Notes under the pieces: model-generated
What the model was told of the DNA's origin: nothing
The model's database searches: none
Seen by the model: the letters and a program-made list of their open reading frames with translations, nothing else
In this document: positions 25,116 through 36,405 of the stretch, one piece after another
Position numbering within the stretch: position 1 is the first letter of the stretch
Layout: each line of letters starts with the position of its first letter
Assembly: GCF_041260155.1 (NCBI RefSeq)
Contig: NC_091941.1
Coordinates: 37,892,747 to 37,956,746 of the forward strand
Length of the DNA stretch: 64,000 bases
Direction of reading: 5' to 3'
Source of the DNA: Ptychodera flava
Taxonomy: Eukaryota; Hemichordata; Enteropneusta; Ptychoderidae
Translations under genes and position numbers: made by a program

Positions 25116-25588
25116 TTGCGCGGTCGCTTGTGGTGCTTTGCACCACATCTTTGCCCTCTTTATCCTCAGACAGCGACGAACTAAAAAAAAATTATAAATC
25201 TGAAAATTTACTCTGAAAAAAAAAATTTGCACAGCTAATCTCAATTGCAAAAATTTTTTTTAGAAATTTACAATAGTAAAAAAGAATTTTTCACAACTTC
25301 ATTGTGACCACCCCCTCCCAAGATCTAATGGTCCATCCCTAATAGAAATAAGGAACCTTCAGTAATTACAGGGGGGTGGGCCGAGGGAATAGGGGGGATC
25401 ACTGTTTAGAAAACTATCCAAGGGGGAGAGTCACTTGTTATAAACCTATCTTGGGGGAGGGCCACTTTTAACAGAGGATGATTTTACGGCCAAACCTTTG
25501 TATGTCCATTTGATATTTTCTAATAGGAAACTGCCAACAAATACATTGATTCTTTTAAATACATACACATTATCGACAAGCAAAGAAG
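25116..25588. other. Gene-free stretch rich in A and G runs
   Basis: Homopolymer-rich DNA with runs of A at 25182-25270 and G-rich stretches at 25370-25460. No gene or clear element end was found. Confidence 0.4.
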
Positions 25589-26250
25589 ATGCAATGGTAT
25601 CAGTTAAAACTAATGAAAGACGAGAGACATAGACATATGGGACAGATGGCAAAGTGTATATCAATTATATCCAATCTTAATTATGTCTTTCACATCAATA
25701 ACATTGTTTCTAGAGCCTTAAAATCTCTTGGTTTTATTAAGCGTTTTTGCCAGCCATTCAATGACATTTCAGCAATTATTTCTCTGTATTTTGTTAATGT
25801 AAGATCTATTCTAGAGTATGGCTTTGTTGTGTGGTCACCCCACCAGCAGGGCCTGTCAAACAAAATTGAACAAAGCGCAAATCAGGTCACATTTGTCGCA
25901 AACTCAATTTTCACTGCAACAATTTATTGTAGAATACTGAACATCCATAAATTATACAGTAGAGGACTTACCCTTGATATGTGTTTTTTATACAAAATAA
26001 TCCATTCACATCCAATATTTTGAATCAAATCTGTTTTTATGCCCCAGCAGAAATTTACGCAAGAAACCCCTTTTTAAACCAGCCTTGTGCTCTGTTGTAG
26101 AAAATTCTCGACAATGCCAAGATGCACGTCCGATTTTTACGATATCTCTTTCAAATGTTGATCTGTGTATCAAATAATGAAGTAAAATTATTATCAAATG
26201 TCTATAAATGCACAGATATTGTTAGTTTTATGTTTTATATTGGCAAAAAA
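25589..26250 (+). pseudogene. LINE (Jockey-type) reverse transcriptase 3' fragment
   Basis: The plus-strand translation contains NIVSRALKSLGFIKRFCQPF, SILEYGFVVWSPHQQGL, IEQSANQVTFVAN and LYSRGLTLDMCFLYKIIHS. These are the region after the catalytic core in non-LTR retrotransposon polyproteins, where SRALK.LGFI.R and S.LEYGSVVWSP are standard. The open frame spans 25589-26023, and similarity appears to run on to about 26190 in another frame. It is a 5'-truncated, inactive copy, as is usual for LINEs. Confidence 0.8.
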
Positions 26251-27684
26251 TTGATCACAGTTCTCTCATAGATAGACTACCATGTATAGTGAATCAACAT
26301 TTCGGTGAAATTCCAAAGTCCAAAGTCTTGCACATACATTCATTTTTAACCACCCAAGTCTAATAATACAGTAATATGAATATCAAGACTGCATAAATAC
26401 ACAGTTTTGTATTGATTAATATATGTAGGCCTACCTGGCTATATTCGAAACGTTACGCGTCCCTTCGATCATGATATGTGAACTTAGATTTGCGAGTCGT
26501 AAAATAAGTGCGACCACCTATCTGCATCTACACTTGACAAATACGAGGCAATAGGGAAGGAGTTTCCTGGTCGGAAGAGGAGAACTAGCTTGAGTGGAAG
26601 GGGAAATTTTTACAAAACGTTGTGAGAAGGCAATTACTAATAGCTATCACGCTATCCTCCAAATTCAGGGTTTGTTTTCACCAGGTATCATTACTATAGG
26701 TTATTTGTCACACCAACTCTTGTTAAAATTTCTCAAACTCGACTGGTTGGCTACCCTTGATGCGTGATTTAGGTAACCGAATATACAGCATACCGAAATA
26801 TTTCAGGTTGGCATAAATCAGATATGACGGCTGTTGTTCTTCGAATCAACAAACCAAGGTATTAACACGAGAAATACATGTTGTAAAAATATTCGGTGAT
26901 ATCTGGAGTAATATCGTCGAGGCGTTCAACCAGCTATGAACGCCATATACGTACAGCAAAGATTTGAACATTACCGAACTCCCTAGTCAGTTCTAGGGAG
27001 AAGCTATCTGAGTCATTGAAGAGACTCAAAATTGAATGTACATTCAGTTTGACCTCATATCACCTTTATACTGCTTTAAGATATTTATTTCTGGTTCAAA
27101 CGGGAGGAGATTGGGGAGTTTTGGCTTTTGCTGTATTCCAGAGTTAATCTTCCTGAAAGCGCTTTCAGAAAGTCAACTTGCATATCTCTGTCTTTGAACT
27201 CATGTCAATTTCATCCCCCGTACGCACATGCAGGGAAAGTTTTTGCTTCAAAGTAAAGCCTGTGTTATGATATGTTATGATATTCTTCACCATGTACGAT
27301 AAACATTACATGATAATTGTTAAGATAATTAACTCAGAGTAATTTAAATAAATGATTTAAGATAAAACGAATTAAACGTTTCTTGAAGATGAAAGTTTAT
27401 ACCTAGCAACCACATTTGCAAGCCTTCGACCAATTCATCAAAAGTGATCAAAGCGAAAACCACGGAGTTTGTGGCCTGGATGGAAGGCACCCTTACCAAG
27501 GTCATGTAATCTGTTGATTTCTTACATGTATTGTTCAGGTTCACACTAGTTGCAAACATGAACAAGAAGATCACATTTCTTAAACACTCTTAACAAAGAT
27601 TGTTTAATGTTTTCTACATTTATCAAGTATGAAATTGTGTCACATACATAATTATAACTTTTAATGTAGTTTTGCTTATTTGGG

Positions 27685-27714
27685 ACAGTCCCTCCACAGG
27701 AAGGAGTGACTGTG
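27685..27714. mobile_element. 30-bp foldback insertion
   Basis: Copy A near 12815-12830 reads TATTTGGTAGCATGA. Copy B reads TTTGGG, then 30 extra bases, then TTTGGG again (27715-27720). The insert begins ACAGTCCCTCCACAGG and ends AAGGAGTGACTGTG, so it is nearly all inverted repeat. It shares its end sequence with the 42-bp insert at 22784 and the 87-bp element at 58499. Confidence 0.65.
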
Positions 27715-28435
27715 TTTGGGAGCATGAAACCTGATATGGATTTCTTTTAGATATATACATATATTCTCGACCAGCATTTCTTGTACTTCTGGAGCTACCG
27801 TATACTGTAAAGTAATTAATGTGACAGTGGACATTCCTGGCCTAACGCCACTTTTTTGACAGGAAAGTAAAATTTGTTCACAAATAGTAACTTTGATAGT
27901 AGATATGTCTACCATCAACATATAGGCGGCGTAATGTCTACATAGCGTAAATAAGTAAAAGCAAATGAAAAATGTACAAAGAATGTTTTGAAAACAAAGT
28001 GACAATAACATAATGTATAGTGCAATTTAACCGTCAAAATTAGTTCAAGGCACATACTATACCACCAAGTCTCGCCATACCCGAAAATTTACAATATGCA
28101 TCAAGCTTTTAAACTCCTTAAAGTCCTTGCTAATTATTACGCAGCTTTGCTTGTGATGTCTTATCTGATACGTAGGTGCGTTAGCTTTCGAACTTAAGAT
28201 AATCAATTGTAACTTATTCGTTCACTGTATAATCTGACTCTGTGGAACAGCCTCACCAGGCATTTTTTTGACAGGAGAGTAAAATTTATTCACCAACATA
28301 ACGTCTGCCATTATGCTGCGTCATATCTACATAACTGTAAATAAATGAAGCAAACGAAAGGTGTACAAAGAATGTTTTGAATAACAAAGTGACAGTAACT
28401 AAATGTCAATAGTGTAGTTTAGCCGTCAAACCATA

Positions 28436-28882
28436 GGGAATTGCACAGAAGTCCGTACCCAAGGGTAGGGGTGGGGGTAGGGGTGTCTTGGTCTCAGAAC
28501 AAGGTTCCTCTTGCTAATGGTTTAATTTATTTTAATACGTTTAACTATGATATATATTGCCAATAAAGATTTATACCACCAACCTTTCTTTGCAGCTGTG
28601 GTATCTTTGTCTCATGTTAGCACTGGTTTTGTAACGATTTCTTTTTTCTAGTTTGTCCTTTGACAATCTTAAGCGAAGTTTTGTCACTGTGTTGCGTCTA
28701 TCTTGCTAGTTTTTGATTGCCTAATTCGCCAAAGCAAGCAAGGGTAGTAATTTAGTCTATTATCTGAATAGTTTGAGTGCCTAATTTGCCAAAGTAAGCA
28801 AGGTAAATTACTAATCTCTGGACGCTGTCACCCGATTACCACTGGATACCTTGCTTGCTTGACGGACTTCTGTGCAATTCCC
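28436..28882. mobile_element. 447-bp MITE with perfect terminal inverted repeats
   Basis: The first 21 bases, beginning GGGAATTGCACAGAAGTCCG, are exactly the reverse complement of the last 21 (28862-28882). Copy A at about 13517-13530 lacks the element. The interior holds two diverged direct repeats around TTGCCTAATTCGCCAAAGCA and a G-rich tract and has no coding capacity. Perfect ends suggest a fairly recent insertion. The superfamily is uncertain because no clear target duplication was found. Confidence 0.85.
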
Positions 28883-31297
28883 GATGTAATGGTCAAACTG
28901 AGATCATCACGCCTCTTCTCAGTGAACGTGAAGGAGGGCGCCCTCAATCGACGAATCTGTCTTCGTCGTAGCCGGCGTCGCAGCTAGCAATCAACGCCGT
29001 ACGCCTTTCATGATGGCGTCCTTTCCACGACGACTTCCCCTATACTGTCTACATGCGATCTGGAGGGAATGACTTTTGTAGCTGTTTTTTCTCCAGAGCC
29101 TATCTTTTCCTTCACACCAACGCTAAATGGAAGAGGGAGAGTAATCGGACTTTATGAATGTCATAGGGGCATTATTTTTTTTATAAATGCTGAATTTGCA
29201 TTCTGTAAAATATACAGGGTTCAATCAAAGCATCATTAAGCTAACACTCACGAGATGAAGAATTTACCGTGAAAAATTTTTCAAGTCCATCATCATGGGA
29301 AATAATTCCAACTATGTAAAAACGCAAACAAAATACAAGACACAGATGACACAAAATTACTGCGACAGAAAGGAAGAGAAACGGATAACACATGGCAATG
29401 ACATGATGATGTGTGCCCCGTCAAAATGACATTCAAAATTGATACCTCAGTAAGTTAAAGTGGATCAAGTCTTGTCAGGCTTGAAAATTTAGCCAAGAAA
29501 TCATCAACTTTGCTCTTCATCTTATAAGGCTTCATCTTATAAGGCTGCGTTCACAAAAAACGGTGAGGGGGTTGGAGGAATTTGGGGGATTCGAAAATCT
29601 TTTTGAGGGGTAGTAGAGGGGGACTTGAAAGTTTTGCGCTGCCTCTAGGGGACCTGAAAATTGTTTGGTTCCCTTTTAGCTTTACCTTTTCAAAATCCAA
29701 GGGTTTGCAGGTATTTCAGTGAAAATGAATAACATTTTAATGTCATCCATTTGTTCTAATGTTAGTAATAATTAAAATCTAGAACCATTTTGTCACATTT
29801 CATGACTTTTATCTCGAAAAAATCTAAAGATGTATGGTTTTTCGTTAAAAAAACCAAACAAGTGGGCCTAGTAACGGGGCGAAAGCTGCAAATGTTGATA
29901 TTTTTTCAACATTTCTATGCAATATATCAAATACATTTTCTTGCTGTCTCCCTACAGTATGCTGAAACACACAATATTCAGTTTGTCGACAAACCCTGAA
30001 TGTCAATATGTATTGGGTGATAATTTAATTAGAGTCCAGACTGACAGTCCATTTGTCAACGATCATGATACAGATGCAGAGTATACATACACAGGCTGTG
30101 TTGGTAAGTTGAATACTGGACAGTTCAACATGCAGTATGGTGAAGAACAAGAACGCAGTTGTGTAAAATGAACAAAATAATCAGTGTCACGATCACTGCA
30201 TACCGGCAGTAACAGAGGTAGCAGAGGTAGCCCTGACTCTGATGTAGTTGAAGAAGAGTTTAAGTCAAATGACGCTCATGACCGTGAAACACGTGATATG
30301 GAAGACCAGAAAACTTGAACGTTATCAGGGTTTTTGAATTCTGCCATATAAGAATAATAATAAAGAAAAAAGATGGGATCACCATGCTTGATTTTCGAAA
30401 TTTTCACATTCTCACCGTAAAAAATCACAGAAGTTAAACTTTGAACAATAAAGACACTAATTTAAATGAAAAAATGTGTGACTGAATGGAATTATTTTCT
30501 ACGAAATTTACCATTATTACATCCAAAATGTTAGAGATTAAAACGTTTTATTTTAATCTTCCAGTATTGTCAATTTCGAGCATCATCTAAGTCATATATG
30601 CTCGTTCTTTTGAAAAAAAAATGTTTTGTTATGTCACTGTGCTAAATTTTTCATAATTTGGCAAAATGTAGCCAGGAATTCACTATTCTCATACCCTCTA
30701 ATGATCGTCACCTTGTGTGCTCCTCAGCTGGTGCCATTGACCTGACCAGAGTTAGATTAACTAGGTCAGGAGAGTATGGTGGGTGTGGAACTTAGTCGGC
30801 TTAGACTGATAAATCCTAAAAAAATACACTGGCGCGTTTAAAATGAACTGGTAATAACAGGTAGTGTCGAATATCTGCGGGTAGATATGCCCAATACGAG
30901 GGTTGGATGAAAAGTTTTGAGCCAAACTATGAAGGAGCGATGCCAGATCAATGAAGCTTGGTTTGCATTTATTTCAACTCTTCTGACTTGGTTATTTTCA
31001 GTTCGCTGTGTATTTGACTGCTGATACAAGACTTATGGGAGGCTATTAAAAAGACGAGGAAAGTTGAGAAAAAAGTTGCCTCAATCAGGAAAATGCTCCA
31101 CCCCACCAGTCAGTCATTGCCATGGCAACAGTGTGTGACTGCGGCTTCAAACTCGGTCAAAACCCACCATACTCTCCTGACCTAGCACCCTCAGACTTTC
31201 ATCTCTTCCCCAACAAGTATAAACAGCTGGAAAGCATTTTGACGATGATGATGACGTCATATCCGCCTTTCAGGACTTTTTTAGGGAACGAGCACAA

Positions 31298-31490
31298 TTA
31301 AAGGCATACAGTCACCTGTAATCTAATTATGCCCATATATGGTCAAAGGGGTGTTCCTTGGTATTCAAAATGCCCATGTGAGGGCGCTGTTTTTAAAAAG
31401 TGCCCACCCACTTAAAATCTGCGATTGGTTAGATTTTCTCTTTCCATGGTAACTGTGGCAAAATTGGAACAGGTGACAGTATACCTTTAA
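31298..31490. mobile_element. 193-bp TTAA-flanked MITE inside the Harbinger-like element
   Basis: TTAAAGGCATACAGTCACCT at the left and TTAAAGGTATACTGTCACCT on the opposite strand at the right form inverted repeats, and TTAA stands at both ends, as for piggyBac-type insertion. The insertion lies right at the inner edge of the left inverted repeat of its host element. There is no coding capacity. Confidence 0.85.
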
Positions 31491-31738
31491 TGGCGGGGGG
31501 GGGGGGGACTGGAAGAGAAAATGTGTGGTGCATATATTTTTTACAGCCCCCCCCCTAACACCAGCAAAAATTTTAGTGGCCCCCCATCACCGGCAACAAA
31601 ATTTTTGTGCCCCCCTCCCCAAAAAAGAAAGATTACATAGGTACAAAGTTGTACACATATATATATAATCCTTACGACTTTTAATATATGCTTTAGTGAA
31701 AACAACATTCTTGCATTCTTGAAATAAATAATAAAAAA

Positions 31739-32847
31739 TAGGGCCAAAGTCCCTGAAGCTACTAAAGACATGGATACAAATTAAGTATTTCCTGACTGTA
31801 TGAAATTATCTCACCAAGGTCATCCTAGGGACCTGTAAACCAAATATTAAAGCTGTCTGACCAGCAGTTTTGAAAAAACAAGCGACCCAACAGTCGACAG
31901 AGCTCTGCTGTGTTATGTAGAGAATAACTTTTTGTGACACATGTATTGATGAAGAAGGTGGATGGATATCTTTGATAGCTCGTTTCAGGATGGCCTGACC
32001 AAAAATGGCAAAATTAGCTGCAAAAATACAACATTGAAGATTTTATCATAATTTCAATATATTACATTAAGATAAAGCCTAGGAGCCTGTATGCCAAATA
32101 TCAAAGCTATCAGATCAGTAACTTTTGAGAAACAAATATTTTGACCAAAAATAGCAAAAATTGACCCAAAAATACAAAAATTGAAGATTTCATCAAATTT
32201 CAATATATCACACTAAGACAACCCCTAGGAATCTGTATAGCAAATATCAAAGGCATCAGACAAGTAATTTTTGAGAAACACATTTTTTTGACCAAAAATG
32301 GCAAAAATTGCACCAAAAATACAAAATTGCAGATTTTATCATATATTCAATATATCATATTTAGTTCATCTGTAGGAACCTCTATACCAAATATCAAAGC
32401 TGTCAGACGAGCGGTTTTGATGAAATAAAGTTTTGACCAAAAATGACAAAAAAATTCCTTAAAAATACAGATTTGCATATTTCATCACAATTTGAACAAA
32501 TCTAAGTTGGGTTATCCCTAGGGACTTGTATACAAAATAATAAAGCTGTCTGACCGGTGGTTATGATGAAGTGCCTTTTTTGGCACTAATTTGCATATTT
32601 TCAATAATATCAAAAAATTAAGGAAGACAATTTCTCAAAACCATATTTTTCATCTACACAACCAATATCAAATCAGTAAGTACTGCTGTTCTCAAGATAT
32701 TTGAGTGGACGGACGCCTCACAAACGGACATACATACATACATACATACATACATACATACATACATACATACATACAGACTGACGCCAGACGCTGGACG
32801 GATACCCATCCCAATAGCTTCAATAGACTATAGTCTATAGTAGCTAA
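31739..32847 (+). mobile_element. Tandem-core (Helentron/'pearl'-like) element with (CATA)n
   Basis: It begins TAGGGCCAAAGTCCCTGAAG and ends with the palindromic TATAGACTATAGTCTATAG stretch and TAGCTAA. A subterminal pair AGCTACTA/TAGTAGCT is inverted. The core has about five diverged units with ACCAAAAATGGCAAAAATTG and ATTTCATCA. A (CATA)n tract at 32728-32778 precedes the right end. It shares both ends with 57211-58377 and its core with 8911-10594. Confidence 0.75.
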
Positions 32848-33830
32848 CAAATAAATATATAAATAATAAACAAACAAAATAACATATGTTCAAGCTTTAC
32901 TACTTGTAACACCCACAGCTACTTTTCAGTATTGTGTTGAGTTGATGTTCAGTTATTATGCTGTGTGTTATGTGTTTAGTTTGAATACCCTGAAAACAAA
33001 AGACATTTGGAGGACATTTTTGACAGATTTCTGCACAACCCTAAAGATAAGTGTTTTTTTGAGCAAAATTCCATGTAACTTTCCCCCTTCAGTTTAATAT
33101 AGTTTTAAATTAACCCTTTACTCAAAAGTCATCCGAACAAATGGTCACACAGGGGTCATGTACATATTACCAATGGTATATAGAATGAATGCATTGTCTT
33201 TTTAATTTCCAAAGTATGATACAGCAAAGAGTAAGAATTTTAGGACAATTTTTTCACTGAGAAGACTGAACTGAACTGCATAATTATTTTGAGTCTGTTT
33301 GCTGGTATGCATGTTTAGCATTTCATATACCGGTATGTCTATGCTTTACTTCAACTGAGTATCTGTATGATGTTTTCAGATGTTGGGGAAAAATGTATAA
33401 CATGACCATTGTGATTTCAATGCACTTTCCACAACCCAGTGTCTGCCTTTCTATGACTACCCAAGATATTCAATGTTACTCCACTGTAATGACAGTCTGC
33501 CATTGGAATAGTCCTTCATGGGCTAACTATAAAAGACCCATTAATGCCATTTTTTTCTCCTTTTTTTTCAGTATTTTTTTTCTTGTGTGTCCACTACGTA
33601 TTCTAGTTCTTCCTATAGCATGATGAAATAACCAGTTTCAACCTAGCCTCTGTATCATTACCAACCATTATTATTGTTGACAAATGAAGTCAATTTTCAA
33701 TAATAATATTGCTCATTTTACACATAACAACTGCATTGTGAGGTTTAAGACTTGGTATTTCATCATGCTACAAGAAGTTTAACAAGGAACACCAGCTTCA
33801 ACAAGGAACAAAAATGCTGAAAAATATTCT
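32848..33830. other. Interior of the Harbinger-like element without recognisable gene
   Basis: About 1 kb of AT-rich sequence. The longest open frame (33393-33623) has no domain that I recognise. Confidence 0.4.
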
Positions 33831-34892
33831 CTGTCTGTCATGGTGTAAAAATTTTGGTGGCCCACCCCTTACCTTCCCTGGAATTTTCATGGCCCACCCC
33901 AAGAACACTCATTTTTTTTCGTGCCCCCCCCCATTTTCTCTTCCGCCCCCCCTCCGGTAATTGTGCTCGGTCCCTTAACGACCAAGATGAAACCACCTAC
34001 AAAGCAGGAATCCAAACGTTGGAGCACCGCTGGCAGAAGTGTGGACCGTAAGGGGGACTATTGTTGAAAAATAAATTTAACATAGAAACTCATTCCAGTA
34101 GGACTTCATAGATAGGCTCAAATTTTTTCATCGAAACCTCGCACGTTCTCTTTTCTTTGCGTGCATCCCTAATTAGTAAGCTTATGCGGCTATATGATAA
34201 TGGGGGCTTGAAAAATTTTGATTATATAGACGGGGGGACTTGAACATTTTTAAGGGTGCTGAGGGGGATTTTAAAACAAAAGGATTTCAATCGCACCCCC
34301 CTAACCGTTATTTGCGAACGCAGCCTAATAAGGTATAAAGCAGGCTCCGATGTGGATAGACTCTCTCACAGCCCCTCGCCGGCTACGCCTTCGACCATAC
34401 TAGCGCCCTCAGCAGTTGAGATGTTTGGTGTGGAATAATTTGCCAATGATTATAAAATCTTAGCCATTAAAACTCTTTTCTACAAATTATTTAATCGAGT
34501 ACTTTCTCCTAAACTAATACAACTCACACATATTACATAACTATTTTGACGTTTTTCTCATTCTTGAATTTCTGACAATAACGTGAGCCCTGTATTGAGA
34601 TATATCTGAAACAAAACTCGATCAACGAACAGCTTTATTTTTACCAAAATACTGCTCAGGAATAATGTGAATTTCCGATACCGACCCACAGGTGCACGGA
34701 ATTACCGCTGTGGTACATGCAGAAAATTACGTTACTCTACCCAGAACACGTAGCGCCTGTGATCCGACCTACCAAGTTCAAATTCTCTGCGAGACCTGAA
34801 GAAGGGGGGGTCACTTATTTCAGACAATAAAACATTGTTACTCTAAGAAAAAGGAAGCTCCACCCTGATGAAATACTAACACTTTTTTGATA

Positions 34893-35225
34893 TCAATATA
34901 TCATAATTATGATATCATTTTTAATAATTACGAATATAATGTTTCTAATACTCTCAGTTTGCCTGTGACTCTTCCATATGTAGGCATGTGTGTATAACTT
35001 CTGCTCAGTAGGTGAAAGGTAACATACAATATGACAACCATTGTACACAAAGTTCCCATTTTGGTCACAATCTAGATGATATATTAACAGAGTGCTATGT
35101 GGTAATGAGATTGTAATAGAAATCTCTGTAACAAAGGATAATTTTTTGATCATCGCCCAAAGCACGCAAAACGCATAAACCAGAACAATAGCTTTGAACG
35201 AGGTAAGTTTCAACCAATTCTGCAT
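34893..35225 (-). CDS. Possible small membrane-anchored protein or first exon
   Basis: An open frame of 110 codons starts at an ATG and has a hydrophobic stretch at about residues 11-24 (AIVLVYAFCVLWAM) flanked by basic residues, as in a type II signal anchor or a signal peptide. After it comes a stretch with three cysteines (HLDCDQNGNFVYNGCHIVC). Just upstream of the start is a CG-rich patch (CTCGCGCGCCGTG), unusual for this intergenic DNA. No family is recognised, no downstream exon was identified and the last 20 codons are AT-rich and look non-coding. It could be an exon 1 that splices on, or chance. Confidence 0.25.
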   Translation of the reverse strand: MQNWLKLTSFKAIVLVYAFCVLWAMIKKLSFVTEISITISLPHSTLLIYHLDCDQNGNFVYNGCHIVCYLSPTEQKLYTHAYIWKSHRQTESIRNIIFVIIKNDIIIMIY

Positions 35226-35616
35226 ACACGGCGCGCGAGATTATGAACTTATGTTACTTCAAAAGAAATTATCTTCGGAGCAAATCTGTACGATTCATGA
35301 ACATGTTATTAATTATTCAGATATCGTGACGTGACAATCCAAAAACTCCAAAAAGCTTTAATTCTGAGGTACGTTGGTTTGAAATCCATACATTTTACTC
35401 CTGAACATTACCTTTCTGTGTCGGGTGGTGATAAACTGAAATAGTGAAATCAAAGCAGTGTATTCATGAGATTCTACTTTTCAATATAAGAACACTGAAG
35501 AAAGCGTGTCCACTTGAAAAAGTTCTGCAATCTTTCGTTCAAGTAGAAGTTATGAAATAAAAAAAAAGTAAGAAAAGTAAAAAGATTTCCCTACCTATCA
35601 AATGTTTTTTCTGATA

Positions 35617-36299
35617 CAGGGCTCGAAATTAACCTTTTTCCTTGGTACTACCATTAGAGTACCATTTTTTGAAGTTGGTAGCCCGGTGATAATGGCCGGT
35701 AGCCCATGTATATTTTATTTCAGGGGTATCTATTTTCGTTAATCAGACAAGAAAAGGCTATTTTTCAAGATTCTGCCCATTAAGTAAATTTTCTAGTCAT
35801 GTGGTGTAAATACTTGCACACCTTTAATACCCGAGGAAACAGGTATAATAGACGATAGTGATACTCAAAAGTTTGGTGACCTATTGACAAACCGTTTCAC
35901 TGTCAGAGTTGTATGCTAACATTGATTGCCCTTCTGTAAAGAGGAGGCATAATTTACGTGTAATTGTGATTGATACATTATGATCAAAATGCAATCAAAA
36001 TGCGTTTTCATTTCCTGTGCCTGAAATTTTGAAATTTTGTTGCAAAGTTCCACGGCACGGCCGGTCGTCTTCGTAATTTGCATAACAAAGTTACGGTATG
36101 GCCTTTCTGTGTCTAGCAGGGTTTGACTGCATTTTGCTCGTCCTAAAGTGACGGACCAGACATGGCATGCCAAGTACTGACTGAATCTCAGGTCCTAGGC
36201 TTTGGTAGTTCGTGTGGGCTACTATTTCATGGACTTTGATAGCCCCAAAGAAAAGCTGGCAGTCTGTGGACGCGGGACTACCACTAATTTCGAGTCCTG
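35617..36299. mobile_element. CAGG-ended inverted-repeat element
   Basis: Left end CAGGGCTCGAAATTA and right end (other strand) CAGGACTCGAAATTA form inverted repeats, with further matches such as GGTAGTACCA/GGTAGTCCC. TGATA flanks both ends. Such CAGGGCTCGAAATTA ends are common in non-autonomous hAT-like elements of marine animals; that assignment is from memory. The interior of about 650 bp has no recognisable gene. Confidence 0.7.
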
Positions 36300-36367
36300 T
36301 GATAGTTAGTAATAGGAATATTACAGGAACACACACACACAGGTTTATTTATTTTGCCCGAATACTT

Positions 36368-36372
<5 letters not shown>

Positions 36373-36401
<29 letters not shown>
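36373..36401. repeat. (GA)n microsatellite
   Basis: An uninterrupted run of GA dinucleotides about 600 bp upstream of the start codon of the gene at 36977. Confidence 0.95.

Positions 36402-36405
<4 letters not shown>

Larger units (their letters stand above)
22180..29405. repeat. Segmental duplication, copy B
   Basis: This is the partner of copy A (about 58-14910). It contains exons 1 and 2 of the complete EPDR paralogue at its left end, and the duplicated unit probably continues left through the rest of that gene, whose counterpart lies outside the window. Copy B lacks the foldback at 533, the satellite at 1480, the tandem-core element at 8911 and the element at 13616 found in copy A. It carries its own insertions at 22784, 27685 and 28436. 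The right boundary near 29405 is where similarity to 14910 fades. Confidence 0.85.
31284..33974. mobile_element. Harbinger-like element inserted in the mariner
   Basis: The ends GGGAACGAGCACAATTA (31284) and, on the other strand, GGGACCGAGCACAATTA (from 33974) are inverted repeats, and TTA flanks both sides (31281-31283 and 33975-33977). A 3-bp TWA target fits the PIF/Harbinger superfamily. The subterminal parts are G- or C-rich (GGAAGAGAAAATG motif near both ends). Two other elements lie inside (31298-31490 and 31739-32847). No transposase is recognised, so it is non-autonomous. Confidence 0.75.
30897..34141 (+). mobile_element. Internally deleted mariner, split by an insertion
   Basis: The left end CGAGGGTTGGATGAAAAGTT, next to TA, matches the reverse complement of the right end, CGAGGTTTCGATGAAAAAAT. 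On the plus strand the remaining coding sequence gives HPPVSHCHG-like debris, then the hallmark YSPDLAPSDFHLFPN (about 31165-31215) and, beyond the insertion at 31284-33974, DQDETTYKAGIQTLEHRWQK (33979-34038), the C-terminus of a mariner transposase. Only about 550 bp of mariner sequence remain against about 1.3 kb for a full copy, so most of the N-terminal and catalytic part is deleted. It is not functional. Confidence 0.85.
29542..34325. mobile_element. Outer inverted-repeat element of a transposon nest
   Basis: The left end AGGCTGCGTTCACAAAAAAC and the reverse complement of the right end AGGCTGCGTTCGCAAATAAC match, and the pairing continues through ACGGT.AGGGGG. Inside lie a mariner (30897-34141) and its own insertions. 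Without those, the outer element is about 1.5 kb. Its own left portion contains a coding-like stretch near 29990-30170 (VDKPECQYVLGDNLIRVQTD and following) that I cannot assign. A broken transposase or a captured exon are both possible. The target duplication is not settled. Confidence 0.65.
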
